Shown here piece by piece: positions 17,982-27,441 of a DNA stretch of 64,000 nucleotides. A program made the translations under genes and the position numbers. This DNA is from BPJU01 sp964425225 (lineage in GTDB: Bacteria > Planctomycetota > Planctomycetia > Pirellulales > Pirellulaceae), in NCBI GenBank assembly GCA_964425225.1, contig CAYRMD010000007.1, forward strand, positions 1 through 64,000. The letters are read 5' to 3'. Each line of letters opens with the position of its first letter. The stretch's first letter is position 1. The notes beneath the pieces are model-generated. The model had not been told where the DNA came from. It made no database searches and saw nothing but the letters and a program-made list of their open reading frames with translations.

Positions 17982-18332
17982 GTGTGTGCCTCACGTTTGT
18001 AGGTGAAAAATTTCAAGGCAGAGGCGCAGACGAGAATAAGTAACCTCGCAACACCCGCTGCCGGTTGGGAAAGAACCATGATTGTCCAATGCCTCGACAC
18101 GGAACCCGGTGATGATAATGCCACGGCTCGGGTTAGCCAGTTTCCCCAAAGTCACCAGGGTTGTGCGAAGAAATCGTGACTGAGCCGCTACCCAATCTTT
18201 CCAGGTGTCTGTTTTCCTGTATCGTTACTCGGTTGCGTCGAATCCTCACACCCATGAAATGGCAAATGCCGAACGTGCCTCCCAACGGAGTACGCGGCGC
18301 GAACAACGCAGCTACAACCAAGACGCATGCAC
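17982..18332 (+). repeat. Dispersed ~350-bp element, copy 3 (R1c)
   Basis: Direct copy beginning GTGTGTGCCTCACGTTTGTAGG, with GGTTGGGAAAGAACC, GGGTTAGCCAGT, GGCAAATGCC and a tail ending CAAGACGCATGCACC. It is more diverged in the middle than copies 1 and 2. The R2 module follows at once (18331-18480), and a reversed piece of the element's start lies at 18500-18530, as if the whole block were framed by the same end sequence. Confidence 0.8.
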
Positions 18333-18480
18333 CCCGCCCAACGCACGACCTAAAAGATCTGGTTCGCAACCTGCGCCGATCAAAGAACGTGACACGATTC
18401 GCACACTAACGCTCCCTCACGATCGCCGCTCTCTAAACCTATTCATTTTCGGAAGCGGTTAGGAGCCCCCGTGTGATGGC
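18331..18480 (+). repeat. Second dispersed module (R2), copy 2
   Basis: Matches 6755-6893: CGCACGACCT, GGTTCGCAACC, AAGAACGTGACACG, reversed GACCGTAAGGGAGCG-type core (GCTCCCTCACGATCGCCGC) and TTCGGAAGCGG. It follows directly after R1c. Beyond it, from 18531 to 18900, I see only one short repeat (18689-18714). Confidence 0.6.
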
Positions 18481-18902
18481 AAGCTCGATGACAGACTACG
18501 TCCTACCTACAAATGTGACGCACACACGTCGATCGGAAAGTGTGTACGTCTTAATTGTGGGTGAACTTATTCCTCGGTTTGGCGGGCAAAGTGTGGCTCT
18601 CTCCTTTTACCGCTCAAGCGAATGTGACCATAGATGCGGTTGATGTGTGATTCCTGGTAAAGGCATTTGTGAAGCGAATGGAATGAACAAACGCAAAGGC
18701 CTAAAAGCGCAAGGAAGGCGACATCTAGCCTCAATGACCCAAATGCGCCATACCCTTTTATGCGTTCTTGTATTGCCTCATTTTCTTCCTCCTGAACGGC
18801 ACAGCTCGAGCCGAAGCGCTGTCTGGATTGTGGATCCGGCCATGTCCAGAATTCGGATCCAGGCGCGGACGAGCTAGCCTGCTGAAAAATCGCCCAATGC
18901 GG

Positions 18903-18934
18903 CTTGACATTGCACCGGAGTGTAAGGCGTAGAA
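18903..18934 (+). promoter_or_regulatory. Candidate MerR-type promoter of the mercury operon
   Basis: TTGACA and TAGAAT are separated by 20 bases. The stretch between them has an imperfect dyad (TTGCACC / GGAGTGTAA). Overlong spacers with a dyad between -35 and -10 are the signature of MerR-family activated promoters. It lies about 130 bases before merA. No merR gene is in the window, so the activator would act from elsewhere. Confidence 0.45.
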
Positions 18935-19066
18935 TTCTGTGTGGATGCAACGGTTCACTTAGCCCGATGCATGGTTTGCTGCTCCGCGTAGTAGCTTACA
19001 TTGGCGAATTGGCGAAGGCTTGCTACACATCGAAGGTTGTCATGGATGAAGTAAAGGAGTTGAACG

Positions 19067-20509
19067 GTGCCCGATCATTGCTGCTGTCCTCAAGGAAACG
19101 ACCGTCTGGAGCCGCGTCATTTGGTGGTCTTAGGGGGTGGCTCGGCCGCGTTTGCCGCAGCCATCCGCGCTAGCGAATTAGGAGGGCGGGTGACAATCAT
19201 TAACGATGGCCTGCCCACCGGCGGAACGTGTGTCAACGTCGGCTGCGTGCCATCGAAGACGTTAATTCGGGCCGCCGAGGTGCTCCACCGGGCCAATCAT
19301 CACCAGTTTGCCGGTATTCGGGCTCATGCAGCAGTCGTCGATTTTCGCGCCGTTATCGAGCAGAAACGGGAATTGGTCACCCAGCTCCGCCAAGCCAAGT
19401 ACCTAGACGTCATCCGCGATGTTCCCTCGATTCGCCTTATCCAGGGTAGAGCGCGCTTCGTATCACCCAACACGGTCAGTTTCAACGGCCAGCAGCTACA
19501 GGGCGATTGCTTCTTGATCGCCACGGGCGCATCGCCATTTGTCCCGTTGATTCCTGGCTTGGAAGAGGCTGGATATCTGACAAATCAGACGGCCTTTGAA
19601 CTGGAAGAACTACCCGAGTCGCTGATCGTTTTGGGCGGCCGCTTCGTCGCGCTAGAATGTGCGCAAATGTTCGCGCGATTCGGCAGTCAAGTGACGATCT
19701 TACAGCGATCCGATCGCATCCTGCCGGGGGAGACGTCCGATCTAACCGACGCACTGACCGGATACCTGTGCAAGGAGGGTATTCAGATTGAAACAGGCGT
19801 GACGATTCACCGAGTACATCGAGAAACCAAACGCGTCGTGGTGGAGGCCGAAGTCGGTGGTGTTGGCCGGACGTTCCACGCCGAACAGATTTTCGTTGCC
19901 ACCGGCCGCAAGCCGAACACCGCCGGGCTCGGTTTGGAAACGGTCGGTGTCCAGGTCAACCGGGATGGCTTTATTCAAGTGGATGAAACACTGCGCACCT
20001 CGGTACCGAATATATTTGCTGCCGGCGATGTCCTCGGAGAGAACATGTACGTGTATACTGCCGCTTATGAAGGTGCACTGGCTGCTGAAAACGCGATTAA
20101 GGAGGACTTTCGCACTCGCGACTACACCGGCCTGCCGTGGGTCATCTTCACCGACCCCCAAGTAGCGGGCGTTGGCTGGGATGAAAGGCAGGCGGCCGAA
20201 CAAGGCCTGGACGCCGATGTGGCCGTCTTGCCCATGTCGCACGTTCCACGCTCTATGGCCGCTCGTGATACGCGAGGGTTCGTCAAGCTGATTCGCGACA
20301 AAGCAACCGACCGCCTCTTGGGTGCACGTATTCTGGCCCCAGAGGGCTCAGAACTGCTTATGGAAGTTAGCCTGGCAATCAAGTATGGCATCACGGTCAC
20401 CGAAATCGCCTCGTCGTTCCACCCCTACTTAACGCTCGGCGAGGCGATTAAGCTGGCTGCCCTTACGTTCCGTAAAGATGTGAACAAACTAAGCTGCTGT
20501 GCGACTTGA
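19067..20509 (+). CDS. merA: Mercuric reductase MerA
   Basis: 480 residues. It reduces Hg(II) to volatile Hg(0) with NADPH in the cytoplasm. Features: FAD-binding GGGSAAFAAAIRA near the N-terminus, redox-active CVNVGCVPSK, NAD(P)-binding LIVLGGRFVALECAQMFARFG, second FAD site PNIFAAGDVLG, the C-terminal Tyr segment HPYLTLGEA, and the end KLSCCAT. That end carries the vicinal Cys pair that hands Hg to the active site. This is the core form without an N-terminal HMA domain, although CCC at residues 5-7 may still bind metal. The start is GTG with AAGGAG upstream. It leads the mercury island, followed by the transporter fusion. Confidence 0.95.
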   Translation: MPDHCCCPQGNDRLEPRHLVVLGGGSAAFAAAIRASELGGRVTIINDGLPTGGTCVNVGCVPSKTLIRAAEVLHRANHHQFAGIRAHAAVVDFRAVIEQKRELVTQLRQAKYLDVIRDVPSIRLIQGRARFVSPNTVSFNGQQLQGDCFLIATGASPFVPLIPGLEEAGYLTNQTAFELEELPESLIVLGGRFVALECAQMFARFGSQVTILQRSDRILPGETSDLTDALTGYLCKEGIQIETGVTIHRVHRETKRVVVEAEVGGVGRTFHAEQIFVATGRKPNTAGLGLETVGVQVNRDGFIQVDETLRTSVPNIFAAGDVLGENMYVYTAAYEGALAAENAIKEDFRTRDYTGLPWVIFTDPQVAGVGWDERQAAEQGLDADVAVLPMSHVPRSMAARDTRGFVKLIRDKATDRLLGARILAPEGSELLMEVSLAIKYGITVTEIASSFHPYLTLGEAIKLAALTFRKDVNKLSCCAT

Positions 20510-20887
20510 GTAGTCAGCCGCGTTCGATTCGATAACACCATCATAAAAAGGCTAAACGGGCTTGACCTTTTACTAAAGTGCAATGTCGATAATGAAGACA
20601 ACGATTATCGGGCTGAACGAGTAACTTAAATCGATAAGGGACCGACCGTATCCCGTGACTGAGTGACTGCCGTAGCGACGAGCCGATCGAAAACGTCTGA
20701 GGACGCGCGGGCCGGGGTGCGGTAAGTCCTTTGTGGTCCGCCATGTACCCAACCGCGATGTGCCGCATGCGAGACATAACAACGTGAACGCCCCTCGGGC
20801 TGCGATCGCCCCACGTCCCATCCGACCGGCAGGTGTGATTTGGGAAGCGAGCGCAAAGGCCGTCCGATGATTCAGGAGGAATAGGTC
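20510..20887. other. Gap between merA and merT fusion
   Basis: 378 bases with no gene. The gap is long for an operon, so the merT fusion may have its own promoter here; I could not pick one with confidence. Confidence 0.35.
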
Positions 20888-22015
20888 ATGCACGACTCAC
20901 ACGCAGTTCCAACTGGCCCTGCGAACCTCGGCTCGCCACCCGAACCGAGCACCAGTCTACCGCAGCACGACGCCCAAAATGCCGCGGAAGATGGCGCACA
21001 GTCAGCTTTGAACAAACAGAGTCAACCCAAGCAGAAAGCGGCCTACTTGGCAACGTCCGTGGCCGTTGTTACGGCGATCATGGGTTCGGCGTGCTGTTGG
21101 CTTCCGTTGCTCCTGATTGCTTTAGGCTTTTCTGCTGCCGGAGTCAGCGGGTTCTTTAACCAGTACCGTCCGTTCTTACTTGCCATCACCGTTGGCCTGT
21201 TGGGTGTTGCATGGTATTTTACGTATCGGAGGACCGTGCAGAGAGCTTGGTCAGGTATCGGGCGCAGATTAGCTCCTGTACGAGCCGGCGACGCCTGCTG
21301 CGAAGCTGAAGTTAGGGAGTTCGTTGTCGATTCGTGTTGCACAATTAAACCAGCTAAACCAGCGGCGCGAGGCGAGGAATGTTGCGGCCTGCCGGCTAGA
21401 TCGGTAGCTGGCCAACCCATTCGCCGGTGGTTTACCACAAGGCAACTCAACCAGGCGGTTTTGTGGGTGGCCACCGTTTTCATACTGTTGGTTGCACTGT
21501 TCCCGCACTGGATGGGAATGCTACTGGGAGGTAAAGATGGGGCCGCCGGGCTGGAGCGGGCGGACCACCAACGCATTGTGCTAGACATCCAGGGCATGAC
21601 GTGTGAGACTTGCGCAGTAACCGTCCAAATGGCTCTGCGCGGCGTGCCTGGTGTGACTGCCGCACACGTCAGTTATGAACAAAAGCAAGCTCTGGTCTAC
21701 GGCCCCAGCGGGCAGGAAGTACCGCGTGATGCCCTCCTGACAGCCGTTCGCCAAGTAGGCTACGATGCCCGACTGATTGAACCGTCGGGGAACAACGAGG
21801 TTGTCTATCGGTTGACCGCAAAGGGCATGTCGTGTGAGGGATGTGCTGCGGCCGTCCGGAAGGCGCTGCGAAGGGTACCCGGCGTAGTCGAGATAGAGGT
21901 GGACTACAACCGATCCGAGGTCACCGTCAAGGCCCTGCCGGGTAGTGGCGTCAAGCCCGAAAGACTAATTGAAGCCGTGCAGAGCGCTGGCTTCACTGCC
22001 GCTCTAAAGAACTAA
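20888..22015 (+). CDS. merT: MerT-like mercury transporter fused to two MerP-like HMA domains
   Basis: 375 residues. After ~50 polar residues comes a MerT-like membrane region: first span with SACCWLPLLL (Cys69-Cys70), second span ~92-112, and third span ~187-205. The loop between spans two and three carries three Cys pairs (137/138, 150/151, 165/166), more than usual. Two HMA domains follow, GMTCETCA (Cys239, Cys242) and GMSCEGCA (Cys316, Cys319). In classical systems MerP is a separate periplasmic protein that passes Hg(II) to MerT. Here transport and two binding domains are one chain. GGAGGA before the ATG supports the start. MerA would receive the metal on the cytoplasmic side; the location of the HMA domains depends on topology, which I infer but cannot prove. 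Confidence 0.88.
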   Translation: MHDSHAVPTGPANLGSPPEPSTSLPQHDAQNAAEDGAQSALNKQSQPKQKAAYLATSVAVVTAIMGSACCWLPLLLIALGFSAAGVSGFFNQYRPFLLAITVGLLGVAWYFTYRRTVQRAWSGIGRRLAPVRAGDACCEAEVREFVVDSCCTIKPAKPAARGEECCGLPARSVAGQPIRRWFTTRQLNQAVLWVATVFILLVALFPHWMGMLLGGKDGAAGLERADHQRIVLDIQGMTCETCAVTVQMALRGVPGVTAAHVSYEQKQALVYGPSGQEVPRDALLTAVRQVGYDARLIEPSGNNEVVYRLTAKGMSCEGCAAAVRKALRRVPGVVEIEVDYNRSEVTVKALPGSGVKPERLIEAVQSAGFTAALKN

Positions 22016-22050
22016 GACAGCCATAGACCTTTTTTAGTAGGAGGTGTAAC

Positions 22051-22284
22051 GTGCGCAATTGGTTGGTGCTCGGTCTTCTGGTAATGTCACTAGGAGTGGG
22101 CGGCTCATTTATCTACGCTATCCATCGGAGCGGTACACCCCAGTTGGCCAACTCGGCGGGATTTATCTGCCCTCTTACGGGGCAAGAGCTTCCGTGCCAA
22201 CGCTGCTGCCCGCTTAACCAACGTAAAAGCAACCAAGAATCGGCCGCTGGAGTAGCGTTCAATCAAGGTTGTTGCGTGCGTTAG
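22051..22284 (+). CDS. Small Cys-rich membrane-anchored protein of the mercury island
   Basis: 77 residues beginning with GTG, with a strong TAGGAGGT 6-8 bases upstream and only 35 bases after the merT fusion, so surely in the same transcript. Residues 4-24 are a hydrophobic anchor or signal (WLVLGLLVMSLGVGGSFIYA). The exported part has FICPLTGQELPCQRCCPLN and ends GCCVR, giving six Cys in ~50 residues. Spacing suggests metal binding. I do not know a named family; a periplasmic mercury-binding accessory is a fair guess from context only. Confidence 0.7.
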   Translation: MRNWLVLGLLVMSLGVGGSFIYAIHRSGTPQLANSAGFICPLTGQELPCQRCCPLNQRKSNQESAAGVAFNQGCCVR

Positions 22285-22439
22285 TGGCGGGAACTGTCTT
22301 ATGAGCTTCTACGGCGATCAACTTTGTTCGGACACTTTTTGGCAAATAACCGTTTCCACATTGGTCTAACCTAGTGCAGCGTGGACACCTCTAGGAGAGA
22401 CGGCAACGCGATTGCAGTTGTAATCACCTGTTTTGGCCA

Positions 22440-23023
22440 CCTTCGGCGCATGGTTCTGGCTAATCCTGGTATCGCCCGCTCAGGCTCAAGTCATCGAAGG
22501 GACTATATCCTTAACCTACGCGGCCTGACCGGGGTGAGGGCGGCGCGCGTGACGCGGTTTCCCGTGTGGAGGCTGTCGACAAGGATTCGGTGAAACTCGA
22601 TGTAGACAAAGGCATCCTGTCGTTCAAGGCATAGAAGGGCCCGTCACTTGACCCCGACAGGCTCCTAGATGCCATTAAGAGAACCAGCTCCCATTCGAAG
22701 CTCAACTACCTGGAAGTGCAGGTCGTCGGTGAGATTACTATCGGTGAGAACGCAACCGTGCTTAAGGTGGCTGGGGGAATGCAGCAGTTTCTGCTGGTTC
22801 CCGACACAGATGTCTCCACTGACTCAGCCGGGTCGACTCCGTTCCCGCAGCTAAAGGAAGCTGCCAGCAAGGGGCAATCATTTGTGTGACAGGTCATGTA
22901 AAGGGCTGGGGCGGTGATTTCCGCCGTGGAAAGAGACCGGAGGCAACCCCAACCCTGACCCCAACGGATGAGAAGGGTATGCGTCTACTGATCGTGATGG
23001 GGTTGGAAACAAACGAGGGCTGA
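22440..23023 (+). pseudogene. Broken secreted HMA-like protein
   Basis: Pieces in different frames join into one protein. A signal peptide LATFGAWFWLILVSPAQAQ continues as VIEGTISLTYAA. After a frame change comes an HMA-like half (ARDAVSRVEAVDKDSVKL, then DVDKGILSFKA), a TAG stop near 22633, and LLDAIKRTSS..NYLEVQVVGEITIGEN. After a second frame change near 22886 the end reads VTGHVKGWGGDFRRGKR and ..RLLIVMGLETNEG with a proper stop. Two shifts and one stop make it a pseudogene unless sequencing error is the cause. It lies just after the mercury genes, so it was probably part of the island. Confidence 0.65.
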
Positions 23024-23323
23024 CACGGCCTGTGTGTCTCGGCCATACGTGCATCGAGTTATTTCAGGAGCGACGTGCCTCAGATTTTGAGCTTGCTGAA
23101 AGGGTGCGGCGGTAGTCGAGCTCTGTATTTTGCTAAGGTGGGGCGAACTTGGCGGACGTGGGCGTTCGACAACAAGCAAGTGCAACTCGTTCGCATAAGA
23201 GCGGGTTTCGGCTCAAATGATGCCATCGGAACGGCATGGCCATAATGGACACAGTTCAAGAGTTTTTTGGGTGGCGCTCTGAAGCGTCTTCTCGAGGACA
23301 GGGTATGTTTAAGGAGTAGGTTC

Positions 23324-23602
23324 ATGCTACTTCGGTCAAGGGAGGTCTTGGCACCATTGTTTGGACTATCGGTAGCTTGGTGCGGCTGCTGCGCCGTTAC
23401 GATGTCGGCTCTGCGCGCCAAGGCACCCGGCCGGCCCAGCGGCTGCTCCCGGCTCGACGCCGAGGGTATGATCGGCCAGCCTACTGCAACCCAGTGGCCG
23501 AAGGTCGTCAGGGAGTTACCAGCCGTTGCACGGGTAAAGGCCACTCAGTCAAGGACGCAGGCGAACCTGTTTATCAAGCCCGATGCTGCCGCCGAGGAAT
23601 AG
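23324..23602 (+). CDS. Hypothetical short protein, doubtful
   Basis: 92 codons from an ATG with AAGGAG seven bases upstream. The first ~30 residues could be a signal peptide (MLLRSREVLAPLFGLSVAWCGCC), the rest has no recognisable fold. A longer overlapping frame exists (23377-23769), and the area 23024-23875 looks decayed like the pseudogene before it. It may be a fragment of a lost metal-resistance gene. Low confidence. Confidence 0.25.
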   Translation: MLLRSREVLAPLFGLSVAWCGCCAVTMSALRAKAPGRPSGCSRLDAEGMIGQPTATQWPKVVRELPAVARVKATQSRTQANLFIKPDAAAEE

Positions 23603-23875
23603 TCGGCGACAAGAGCATTCCAGACGGCCCACGAACAATCCCGGGTAAGGTGGCCGTCGCACGATTAACGCTCGCAAATGTTTTCTTTCACTGGGCGACA
23701 AGCGGCAGTACACGAGCAGCAAAAGCTGCACTGTCTGGCTCGAAGTCGCCCTCACCCAATCACCTCTGAGGAGTAATAGGGCGCGCTCGCGCTGCTCTTA
23801 CCCACAAAGGCCAACGTCGTCTCGAAAAGCGAGTCACCTTTTACGGGCGCTTCCCGGCTGCCTGGTTCGTTCGGC

Positions 23876-26776
23876 CTACTTGGCTTCATCCCAAATAATT
23901 TGGCACGATGGAATCATCTGCTTTAGTTGGTTCACACCGGCTGCTGTTACGCTGGTTTGCCGCAGGTTGATCGACTCGAGCTTAGCCAGTTTTCCAAGCT
24001 CCCGGATACCGCGGTCGGTGATCGGTGTACCGGAAAGATTCAGTCTCGTGATCTCTTTGAGTTCGGCTACGATCGACAGCACTAGATCATTTAGGGCCGT
24101 GCGCGCCAGCGAAAGTTCCTCCAACTGCGGCTGCGTGTCGACCACATGGCGCAGACCACCGGCCCTCACGTCATTGCCGTCCAGCACGAGCTTTCTTAGC
24201 TTGGGTAGAGCCGGCAGGTGTTCGAGGCTTGGGTCATTGAGGTTACAATTTGCCAAGTATAGCTCCGTTAGCGTGGGAAAACCCGGCAAGTACTTCATGT
24301 CTGGGACGGCATGGCCGGAGAGGTCGAGCACTTCGAGGCGGTCCCAATCAGGGTCGGTCAGTGGGTACAGCAGCTTCAGCACATCGCCGGTAGGTGTCAC
24401 GCTAACACGGCGCACCTGGAAGTAGTCGCGGATCAGCTCGTCGGCATGTTTGACCAGCTTCGGTTCGGCCTCGTTGCGCCCGGCAATCCACACCTCGCCA
24501 CCGAGCTTCAGCACGGCCTGGGCCAATTCGTGATTCCGCTCGGACCACCCGCACACCCATTCTGGATGTACAGCTTTGAGCTGCTCGTAACCCTGCCGCG
24601 ATATACGGGTGTTCCACAAGAAAACGTACTTCCTCCCAGGCTGTGCTGCAATCCAGCTCAGACTCCGATCGCTGACGTTTGTGTTGTCCAATACCAGCGC
24701 GTCCAAGCTTCTCAGATGGTACAGGCACTCTAAGCCGATATCCGTTACGCGGGTGCTGCTCAGACTTAACCCCGTAAGGCCTTTGACATCCTTCAAATGA
24801 ACGAGCCCGGCGTCGGTGACGTGCGTCCTTTCTAGAGACAGCCCCCTAAAGGCCTTGAACGCCTTAAAGTGGACCATCCCGGCATCGGTGATCTGCGTGT
24901 TTGTCAGGATTAGATCGATGAGGTCCTCGAATCCCTTCAGCTGGACCAGCCCGGCGTCGGTGACCTGCGTGCTTTCCAGATTCAACACAGTAAGGCTCTT
25001 AAGCTCCTTGAGGTGGGCCAACCCAGCGTCCGTTACCCGGGTAGCCTTCAACTGCAGTCCGTATAGGCCCTTGAGTTCCTTGAGGTGCACGAGCCCGTCG
25101 TCCGTGACTTGTTGATTGTCCGGCAGGTGCACATAAACTACCTCGAATGATCCGTCGGGCAAATGACTGACAGCGTTAATCGCGCGCTCTTGACCGTTGT
25201 GTCGGATCACCACCGTGCCGCTGATCGATAGTACCCACTCTACAGCACGCCGTTGGGGGTCTTTCTCCAAGGGCAAATCAGCGGCAGGTGAATTGCCTTT
25301 CATGTCTTGAGGCTGCGACTCGGTCGTTCGATCCTCGGGCTTCAGCTCGGTTCTCGGCGATACCGTGGCAATGCCATCGGCGTTCTTGGCTTCAATCGTA
25401 CTTCCTTCGGGGAGCTCGATACGGGCAATTTCCTTGCCCTGGCGGTCGCGAATGATAAGAATAACTGCGGCCAAAACCACCGCAGCAAAACTTGCCATGG
25501 CGACCGCCGCTAGAGGCCACCGAGGGGGCTTGTGACGGCTCATGGCCGGCTGTGGTACAGGTGCAGTGGCTTGCCGATGCTCTTCAATACTCTCCAGCGA
25601 GGCAGCACGCTTCTTCACGGTCTGTGGGTCAACATCGGCAGGCTCCGCCGGTTCGGCGGTCGGCGGTAGCGCCTGCACTGCGTGCGGAGCGTTTAGCGAA
25701 TCCAGCACGGTCCGTAGCGCCTGCGCCGTTTCCTGTGCAGAGCCGGGACGCTGGTTCGGGTCCTTGTTCAGAAGCTGCGTGATGAGCTCGGCCAACGCCA
25801 CCGGTAGTTCGGGAACGAGCTCCCGTATGGGGCGCGGGTGCTCGGTAGCCAAGGCAATAAGCATGCTCATGGCATCGGCTCCCCGCAACGGCAGTTGGCC
25901 CGTCGCCAGCCGGTAGAGTACGACTCCCAAACTGTAGAGATCAGCCCGGCAATCGACTTTTCCTCCCTTGGCCTGCTCCGGAGCCATATAGGCTGGCGTG
26001 CCCAGGATCATTCCCGATTGCGTCAAGCCGGTGTCGGCGTCGTTGGGGCGAGCCAGGCCGAAGTCGAGAATTCTTATCCTGCCGCCTGCTGTAGGATCAA
26101 CCCACAGGTTGCCCGGCTTGATGTCGCGGTGAACAAGCCCCTTTTCGTGCGCCGCTGCCAAACCTTCGGCAATCTGCAAGCCAAGGCGCACCACCTGTGC
26201 TGCCGTGAATCGGCGATCACCTTTGAGCAACTCTTCCAGGCTCTGGCCTCGGAGAAATGGCATCGCCAGAAACGGCACGCCACCGGCTTCGCCAACGTAG
26301 TAGATAGGCACGACGTGGTCGTGTTCGATAGTCGCTGCCAGGCGGGCTTCACGCAGGAAACGTTCTCGGGCCTCCGCCGCGGAAGCCAACTCGGGCTTGA
26401 GCGTCTTCACTGCCACCAGTCGGCTCAGACGTGTATCTTCGGCCAGGTATACCGCTCCCATGCCCCCCTGACCAAGCAGACGCACGACTCGATAATGTTC
26501 GAATGCTTCAGGCAGCGGCTCTGTAGATGGGGCCACCGGCACGCGGACAGTGCTCGGATCCGCTACGGCTCGAGCCTGCTCGACGGCTATTCGACAGGCG
26601 AGTTCGTCTTCGACTGGGCCGAGTGATGGCGGCACCGATTTCAATTGGCCGGCCAGTGTGTTTAAATCGGCGTGCAGTTGGCGGACGGTCGCATCAACAG
26701 GCGTCGCGGGATTTTCTTCCAAAGCGGCCAGTTGTTCGAGCAGACGTTCCTCGTCAGGGGGCGTGCGTTCGGCCAT
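23876..26776 (-). CDS. Membrane serine/threonine kinase with leucine-rich-repeat sensor region
   Basis: 966 residues. The cytoplasmic Hanks kinase has GQGGMGAVY (102-110), Lys124 in VAVK, HRDIKPGN from His216, DFG at 238-240 and GTPAYMAPEQ. All catalytic residues are intact. A proline-rich linker leads to one membrane span (~420-442). Outside are leucine-rich repeats of the VTDAGLxxLKxLKxLxxLxLxxT type at ~555-690, a ~100-residue spacer, and a second LRR block at ~830-960. The gene follows an ECF sigma factor by 95 bases on the same strand, a pairing known in planctomycetes where the kinase is thought to control the sigma factor. The ligand is unknown; a secreted LRR protein is encoded 1.6 kb away. 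Confidence 0.92.
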   Translation of the reverse strand: MAERTPPDEERLLEQLAALEENPATPVDATVRQLHADLNTLAGQLKSVPPSLGPVEDELACRIAVEQARAVADPSTVRVPVAPSTEPLPEAFEHYRVVRLLGQGGMGAVYLAEDTRLSRLVAVKTLKPELASAAEARERFLREARLAATIEHDHVVPIYYVGEAGGVPFLAMPFLRGQSLEELLKGDRRFTAAQVVRLGLQIAEGLAAAHEKGLVHRDIKPGNLWVDPTAGGRIRILDFGLARPNDADTGLTQSGMILGTPAYMAPEQAKGGKVDCRADLYSLGVVLYRLATGQLPLRGADAMSMLIALATEHPRPIRELVPELPVALAELITQLLNKDPNQRPGSAQETAQALRTVLDSLNAPHAVQALPPTAEPAEPADVDPQTVKKRAASLESIEEHRQATAPVPQPAMSRHKPPRWPLAAVAMASFAAVVLAAVILIIRDRQGKEIARIELPEGSTIEAKNADGIATVSPRTELKPEDRTTESQPQDMKGNSPAADLPLEKDPQRRAVEWVLSISGTVVIRHNGQERAINAVSHLPDGSFEVVYVHLPDNQQVTDDGLVHLKELKGLYGLQLKATRVTDAGLAHLKELKSLTVLNLESTQVTDAGLVQLKGFEDLIDLILTNTQITDAGMVHFKAFKAFRGLSLERTHVTDAGLVHLKDVKGLTGLSLSSTRVTDIGLECLYHLRSLDALVLDNTNVSDRSLSWIAAQPGRKYVFLWNTRISRQGYEQLKAVHPEWVCGWSERNHELAQAVLKLGGEVWIAGRNEAEPKLVKHADELIRDYFQVRRVSVTPTGDVLKLLYPLTDPDWDRLEVLDLSGHAVPDMKYLPGFPTLTELYLANCNLNDPSLEHLPALPKLRKLVLDGNDVRAGGLRHVVDTQPQLEELSLARTALNDLVLSIVAELKEITRLNLSGTPITDRGIRELGKLAKLESINLRQTSVTAAGVNQLKQMIPSCQIIWDEAK

Positions 26777-26871
26777 ACTTGGCTCCTGTTCAAGGAGATA
26801 ATCGATTCGCCTCTATAGATAAGATGCCTTGCCGTTACGCGATTCTTTTTGGAGCCATCCAATCGGAGCCG

Positions 26872-27441
26872 TCACATGAGCCCTTCCAATTCTTGCCGGA
26901 GCCGCCTCAGGACGCGAAACCGGGCTTGCCGAACCGCGTTGGGCGTCATGTTTAGGGCTTCGCCAACCTCCCCACTCGACTGGCCCTGGAGTGTCGTGCG
27001 GGTGAAGCACTGCCAGGTGGCCTCGCTAAAGTCACCCCGCACCAGCTCTAACGCACGGTGAACGATCTGCTGCCGTAGCTGGGTTTCGGCGTCAGCATCT
27101 AAGCCATCAAGTGCCAATTGCGGGTCAGCCACCTGCTCAGCGCGGTCGCCCAAGGATTGGGCTGCTGTCCGCTGGCGCCTTCGAAAGTATGACCGGACCT
27201 GATTGAGCGTGATCGTATTGAGCCAAGCGTGGAAAACCCCTCCCTGTTTCCGGAACTCGACTAAATGCTGATGTACCGATCGAAAGACTTCCTGCACTGC
27301 GTCCGCTGCATCGCTGTCCTGTAAGCCCGCCCGACGGCACCAAGCATAAACGATCGGCCCATATAGGGCACAGAGCCGCTCCCATGCGGATGGCTCCGCC
27401 CGACAGGCACGCTCTAGAAGAGTGTACGACGTGGAGAGCAT
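26872..27441 (-). CDS. ECF-type RNA polymerase sigma factor
   Basis: 189 residues from the ATG at 27441; the frame extends upstream to 27540 but the family starts at this point (MLSTSYTLLERAC). Region 2 reads AWERLCALYGPIVYAWCRRAGLQDSDAADAVQEVFRSVHQHL, with VFHAWLNTITLNQVRSYFRRR after it. Region 4 has CFTRTTLQGQSSGEVGEALNMTPNAVRQARFRVLRRLRQEL, a normal helix-turn-helix. It directs RNA polymerase to a small set of promoters, unknown here. No anti-sigma gene is adjacent; the downstream kinase probably fills that role, by phosphorylation or by contact. Confidence 0.92.
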   Translation of the reverse strand: MLSTSYTLLERACRAEPSAWERLCALYGPIVYAWCRRAGLQDSDAADAVQEVFRSVHQHLVEFRKQGGVFHAWLNTITLNQVRSYFRRRQRTAAQSLGDRAEQVADPQLALDGLDADAETQLRQQIVHRALELVRGDFSEATWQCFTRTTLQGQSSGEVGEALNMTPNAVRQARFRVLRRLRQELEGLM

